A stretch of 64,000 bases of DNA from Collinsella aerofaciens (GTDB lineage: Bacteria; Actinomycetota; Coriobacteriia; Coriobacteriales; Coriobacteriaceae). Both the position numbers and the translations under genes were made by a program. Below, one piece after another: positions 60,647 to 64,000 of this stretch. The stretch lies in the NCBI RefSeq assembly GCF_015670745.1, contig NZ_JADPCH010000001.1:155088-219087 (forward strand), read 5' to 3'. How positions within the stretch are numbered: position 1 is the first letter of the stretch; each line of letters opens with the position of its first letter. A model generated the notes under the pieces. That model ran no database searches. It was not told where the DNA came from and saw nothing but the letters and a program-made list of their open reading frames with translations.

Positions 60647-62746
60647 TTAGGCGTTCTTGCTCATGACCTCGTCCACGATGGACTTGGGCGCGGGCTCATA
60701 AGAGTCGAACTGCATCGTGTAGGATGCACGGCCCTGGGTCTGGGAGCGAAGGTCGGTAGCGTAACCGAACATCTCGCCCAGCGGCACCTTGGCACGGATG
60801 AGCTTGCTGTTCTTGCGATCCTCCATACCCTCGATCTTGCCGCGGCGACCGGAGAGGTTGCCCATAACGTCGCCCATGTACTGCTCGGGGGTCTCGACCT
60901 CGACAGCCATGATCGGCTCGAGCAGCTGCGGATCGGACTTCTTGAGGGCGTCCTTGATAGCCATGGAACCGGCGATCTTGAAGGCGGCCTCGGAGGAGTC
61001 GACCTCGTGGTAAGAACCGTCGAACAGGGTGACCTTAACGTCGAGGACCGGGAAGCCGGCGATAACACCGGTGTTCAGGGCCTCCTGGATGCCCTTGTCG
61101 ATGGACGGGATGTACTCCTTGGGCACGACGCCGCCGACGATAGCGTTGACGAACTCGTAGCCGAAGCCCTCCTCCATCTTCTCGAGCTTGATGACGGCGT
61201 GGCCGTACTGACCGCGACCGCCGGACTGGCGGACGAACTTGCCCTCAGCCTTCTCGACGTCGTGACCAGCGGTCTCGCGGTAGGCAACCTGGGGCTTACC
61301 AACGTTAGCGTCAACCTTGAACTCGCGGAGCAGACGGTCGACGATGATCTCGAGGTGCAGCTCGCCCATGCCGGCGATGATGGTCTGGCCGGTCTCGTGG
61401 TTGGTGGACACCTGGAAGGTCGGGTCCTCCTCGGCGAGCTTGGTCAGAGCCAGGGACATCTTGTCCTGCTCGGCCTTGGTCTTGGGCTCGATGGCAACGT
61501 CGATAACGGGCTTAGCGAACTCGATCTTCTCGAGGACGATCTCCTTGCCCTCGGCGCACAGGGTGTCACCGGTGGTGGAGTTCTTGAAGCCGACGCAAGC
61601 GACGATGTCGCCGGCGGCAGCGTCGTCACGGTCGATACGCTCGGCGGCGTTCATCTCGAGGATGCGGCCGAGACGCTCGCGCTGACCGTTGGAAGCGTTG
61701 ACCACGTAGGAGCCGGACTCAGCGCGGCCGGAGTAAACGCGGACATAGGTGAGCTTACCGACGAACGGGTCGGTCATGATCTTAAAGACCAGGCCGGAGA
61801 AGGGCTCGTCGAAGGAAGGATGACGCTGAATCTCCTCGCCGGTGTCCGGATCGGTACCGGTGACGGCCTCGACGTCGAGCGGGCTGGGCAGGTAGTCGAC
61901 GACAGCGTCGAGCAGCTCCTGAACGCCCTTGTTCTTGTAGGCGGAGCCCACGAAGACGAGGTTGAGCTCGTTGGCCAGAACACCCTTGCGCAGAGCAGCC
62001 TTGAGCTCCTCGACGGTGAAGTCCTCCTCCATGAGGATCTTCTCCATGAGCTCGTCGTCAAAGCTGGCAGCAGCGTCGAGGAGCTCCTCGCGCTTGGTGG
62101 CAGCGATGTCGGCAAACTCAGCCGGGATCTCGTCCATCGGCTCGGGGTAGGTCATACCCTTCTCGTCGGCCTTGAAGTCCCATGCAGTCATGGTGACCAG
62201 GTCGATGACGCCCCAGAAGTTGTCCTCGGCGCCCATCGGGACCTGAGCGGCCACGGCGTTGGCGTCGAGACGATCCTTCATGGTCTCGATAGCGTTGAAG
62301 AAGTCGGCGCCCACGCGGTCATACTTGTTGATGAAGGCGATGCGGGGGACGTTGAAGGTAGAAGCCTGACGCCAAACGGTCTCAGACTGGGGCTGAACGC
62401 CGGCAACAGCGTCGAAGACGGCGACAGCGCCATCGAGGACGCGCAGGCAGCGCTCGACCTCGGCGGTGAAGTCAACGTGGCCCGGGGTGTCGATGATCTG
62501 GATGCGGTAGTCCTTACCGTCCTTGTTCCAGAAGCAGGTGGTAGCAGCGGAGGTGATGGTTACGCCGCGCTCCTGCTCCTGAACCATCCAGTCCATGGTG
62601 GCAGCGCCCTCATGGACCTCACCGATCTTGTGGGTCTTACCGGTGTAGTAAAGAATACGCTCGGTCGTGGTGGTCTTACCGGCATCGATGTGAGCCATGA
62701 TGCCGATGTTACGGGTATCGGAAAGCTTGTACTTAGGCTTAGCCAT
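60647..62746 (-). CDS. fusA: elongation factor G
   Basis: 699 aa. GTPase motifs are G1 [15 protein letters not shown] (about residues 16-30), DTPGHVDF (G3) and NKYDR in [14 protein letters not shown] (G4, with Tyr where most EF-G have Met or Leu: NKMDR). Domains II-V follow with [18 protein letters not shown]. It drives translocation. It is 61 nt upstream of rpsJ and 19 nt after rpsG. Confidence 0.97.
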   Translation of the reverse strand: MAKPKYKLSDTRNIGIMAHIDAGKTTTTERILYYTGKTHKIGEVHEGAATMDWMVQEQERGVTITSAATTCFWNKDGKDYRIQIIDTPGHVDFTAEVERCLRVLDGAVAVFDAVAGVQPQSETVWRQASTFNVPRIAFINKYDRVGADFFNAIETMKDRLDANAVAAQVPMGAEDNFWGVIDLVTMTAWDFKADEKGMTYPEPMDEIPAEFADIAATKREELLDAAASFDDELMEKILMEEDFTVEELKAALRKGVLANELNLVFVGSAYKNKGVQELLDAVVDYLPSPLDVEAVTGTDPDTGEEIQRHPSFDEPFSGLVFKIMTDPFVGKLTYVRVYSGRAESGSYVVNASNGQRERLGRILEMNAAERIDRDDAAAGDIVACVGFKNSTTGDTLCAEGKEIVLEKIEFAKPVIDVAIEPKTKAEQDKMSLALTKLAEEDPTFQVSTNHETGQTIIAGMGELHLEIIVDRLLREFKVDANVGKPQVAYRETAGHDVEKAEGKFVRQSGGRGQYGHAVIKLEKMEEGFGYEFVNAIVGGVVPKEYIPSIDKGIQEALNTGVIAGFPVLDVKVTLFDGSYHEVDSSEAAFKIAGSMAIKDALKKSDPQLLEPIMAVEVETPEQYMGDVMGNLSGRRGKIEGMEDRKNSKLIRAKVPLGEMFGYATDLRSQTQGRASYTMQFDSYEPAPKSIVDEVMSKNA

Positions 62747-62765
62747 GTTAGTTCCTTACCTTAAC

Positions 62766-63239
62766 TTACCAACGATAGTGAGAGAACGCGCGGTTGGCCT
62801 CGGCCATCTTGAAGACGTCCTCACGCTTCTTGACGGAAGCGCCCAGGCCGTTGGAAGCGTCGAGGATCTCGTTGGCGAGACGCTCGGCCATGGTCTTCTC
62901 CTTGCGAGCGCGGGAGAAGTTGACGATCCAGCGGATGCCCAGAGCGGTGGAACGACGGGAGTTGACCTCCATCGGGACCTGATAGGTAGCGCCACCGACA
63001 CGCTTGGGCTTAACCTCGAGCGTGGGCTTGACGTTGTCCATAGCCTTCTTGAAGGTAGCGAGAGCGTCGCCACCCTCGGACTTCTCGGCAACGATCTCGA
63101 AAGCGGTATAAACGATGCGCTCAGCGGTGGCCTTCTTGCCGTCAAGAAGGACCTTGTTGATGAGCTGAGTCACCAGGCGGTTGTTGTAAACGGCGTCAGG
63201 CTGAACCTCACGACGATTAGCTGCTGCACGACGCGGCAT
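62766..63239 (-). CDS. rpsG: 30S ribosomal protein S7
   Basis: 157 aa. [34 protein letters not shown] and [21 protein letters not shown] are standard S7. S7 organises the 16S 3' domain and represses the str operon in E. coli. GGAGAT precedes the ATG. Confidence 0.98.
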   Translation of the reverse strand: MPRRAAANRREVQPDAVYNNRLVTQLINKVLLDGKKATAERIVYTAFEIVAEKSEGGDALATFKKAMDNVKPTLEVKPKRVGGATYQVPMEVNSRRSTALGIRWIVNFSRARKEKTMAERLANEILDASNGLGASVKKREDVFKMAEANRAFSHYRW

Positions 63240-63312
63240 GTGAAATCTCCTTAAGTGTCTACCGTGCGGCCCTTAGGCGGCACACGGCGAAAGTATCAAA
63301 ACGTTATCTGGC

Positions 63313-63690
63313 TTATTTAGCCTTGGGGCGCTTAGCACCGTACTTGGAACGGGCCTGCATACGGTTCTGGACCGGAGCAGCGTCGTAGGCGCCACGGATG
63401 ACGTGATAACGGACACCAGGGAGGTCACGGACACGACCGCCGCGGACGAGCACGATGGAGTGCTCCTGCAGGTTGTGGCCCTCACCCGGGATGTAAGCAG
63501 TAACTTCGATGCCGTTGACGAGGCGAACACGGGCAACCTTACGAAGAGCCGAGTTCGGCTTCTTGGGGCTCGTGGTGAAGACGCGGGTGCACACGCCGCG
63601 CTTCTGGGAGTTGTGCTGCAGAGCAGCGTTCTTGGACTTCTTGGGCACGGAACGACGGCCCTGGCGAACCAGCTGGTTAATAGTAGGCAA
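63313..63690 (-). CDS. rpsL: 30S ribosomal protein S12
   Basis: 125 aa from a TTG at 63690 with GGAG 6-7 nt upstream. [19 protein letters not shown], the [15 protein letters not shown] loop (Lys at the streptomycin-sensitive position, so no K43 resistance change) and [29 protein letters not shown] are diagnostic. S12 monitors decoding. It is the first gene of the str operon. Confidence 0.98.
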   Translation of the reverse strand: MPTINQLVRQGRRSVPKKSKNAALQHNSQKRGVCTRVFTTSPKKPNSALRKVARVRLVNGIEVTAYIPGEGHNLQEHSIVLVRGGRVRDLPGVRYHVIRGAYDAAPVQNRMQARSKYGAKRPKAK

Positions 63691-63783
63691 AGCGTACTCC
63701 TTCTCGAATGATTCCAGCTTTCTGTAAAGTGCAACGGCTTGAATCGAGGGGTCAGCATCCCCCTACGAAACACGCAGTTCGAT

Positions 63784-63812
63784 AGGATACGTGGCGTTAG
63801 CTGTGCCGTCAA
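63784..63812 (-). promoter_or_regulatory. promoter of the str operon
   Basis: TTGACG (63807-63812) and TATCCT (63784-63789) on the minus strand with a 17-nt spacer, about 95 nt upstream of rpsL. Good -35 match and correct spacing. The 310-nt region 63691-64000 holds this promoter, the hairpin at 63868-63904 and the repeat at the window edge. Confidence 0.7.
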
Positions 63813-63867
63813 CAGACCACGCCGCCGGGCGTATCCCAAAATGAGCATATTTCCGCAAAGCCTACAC

Positions 63868-63904
63868 AAAAGGAATCCCCTTCTGTGCGCGGGGGCGGAT
63901 TCCC
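63868..63904 (-). terminator. probable terminator of the gene right of the window
   Basis: On the minus strand GGAATCC and GGATTCC bracket a GC-rich loop and are followed by TTTTGTG. It lies upstream of the str promoter, so it would end a transcript coming from beyond the right edge. Confidence 0.6.
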
Positions 63905-63925
63905 GGTCCGGGCGGCCCGCTGTTT

Positions 63926-64000
63926 AAGTTTGCTGCTCTACAGTCCTGCGCAAGACGGAAAGCACATTAAGTGCTTTCCTTTGCGTGCGGAACTCGCGAC
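63926..64000. repeat. inverted-repeat element with conserved 67-nt core, copy 2, cut by the window edge
   Basis: The core 63933-63999 matches 46655-46721 at 61 of 67 positions and has the same 9-bp ATTAA-loop hairpin (63957-63979). The left flank reads AAGTTTG where copy 1 reads AAGGTTG; base 64000 is the C expected for a complementary right arm. Both copies are in the same orientation and lie upstream of ribosomal-protein promoters. Confidence 0.8.

Noticed and set aside
60554..62764. 736-codon plus-strand frame opposite fusA
   Set aside because: Mirror of the EF-G coding sequence; Leu/Val/Asp-rich shadow translation.
63313..63690. streptomycin-resistance mutation in rpsL
   Set aside because: The KKPNSALRK loop keeps the wild-type lysine.
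1..64000. tRNA or rRNA genes
   Set aside because: No cloverleaf with a GGTTCRA-type T-loop or rRNA stretch could be recognised by reading; a tRNA scan would settle it.

Overview
The window reads as a chromosomal segment of a high-GC anaerobic actinobacterium, most likely Collinsella or a close relative in the Coriobacteriia. The basis is the high-GC codon use, the zinc-type S14, a fused AccD-AccA carboxyltransferase, FabK as the enoyl-ACP reductase, oxygen-independent Mo/Fe-S purine catabolism, and many GC-rich palindromic intergenic repeats. The genus is an inference; no rRNA or tRNA gene was recognised.

The backbone is the str-S10-spc ribosomal superoperon, all on the minus strand and in canonical order, but cut into three separately bounded units. 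From right to left these are rpsL-rpsG-fusA-rpsJ (63.7-60.3 kb, closed by a terminator), rplC-D-W-B, rpsS, rplV, rpsC, rplP, rpmC, rpsQ, rplN, rplX (46.3-40.6 kb, closed by a terminator), and rplE-rpsN-rpsH-rplF (1.76 kb to the left edge, continuing outside). About 13.9 kb lies between rpsJ and rplC, and about 38.8 kb between rplX and rplE.

The 13.9-kb block (46.8-60.2 kb) is mainly a complete type II fatty-acid synthesis operon (fabH-acpP-fabK-fabD-fabG-fabF-accB-fabZ-accC-accDA) ending in an orphan PTS EIIC. A divergent birA supplies the ligase that biotinylates AccB. A CDF metal transporter and a phosphoglycerate-mutase-like phosphatase follow.

The 38.8-kb block carries a nearly complete anaerobic purine/urate catabolism locus of the ygeX-ygeY-ygeW-hyuA-ssnA-ygfK-xdh type, with its molybdenum-hydroxylase maturation genes (xdhC, yqeB, yqeC, mocA) and an NCS2 purine permease. 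The locus is in two halves: ygeX-ygeY-ygeW / mocA-hyuA / yqeC / yqeB-xdhC at 2-11 kb, and permease-ssnA-ygfK-ferredoxin-xdh at 23.4-32.8 kb. Each half has a divergently transcribed PAS/YheO-type regulator of the same architecture. An accessory island at about 13.8-23.3 kb separates the halves. It holds an LAxTG-anchored surface protein, an unrecognised 411-aa protein, a DEDDh exonuclease, two AAA ATPases and an AbiEi/nuclease-like protein, together with unusual repeats: five tandem 23-bp iterons, a perfect 25-bp inverted repeat, and a 62-bp-period array of 46-nt palindromes.

From 33.9 to 40.1 kb lie ridA, a U32 peptidase-family protein, an RluA-type pseudouridine synthase, a DeoR regulator and a Gfo/Idh/MocA oxidoreductase. 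The convergent gap at 37.8-38.2 kb is packed with palindromes. A 67-nt conserved core element, flanked by self-complementary arms, occurs upstream of the rplC unit and again upstream of the str operon.
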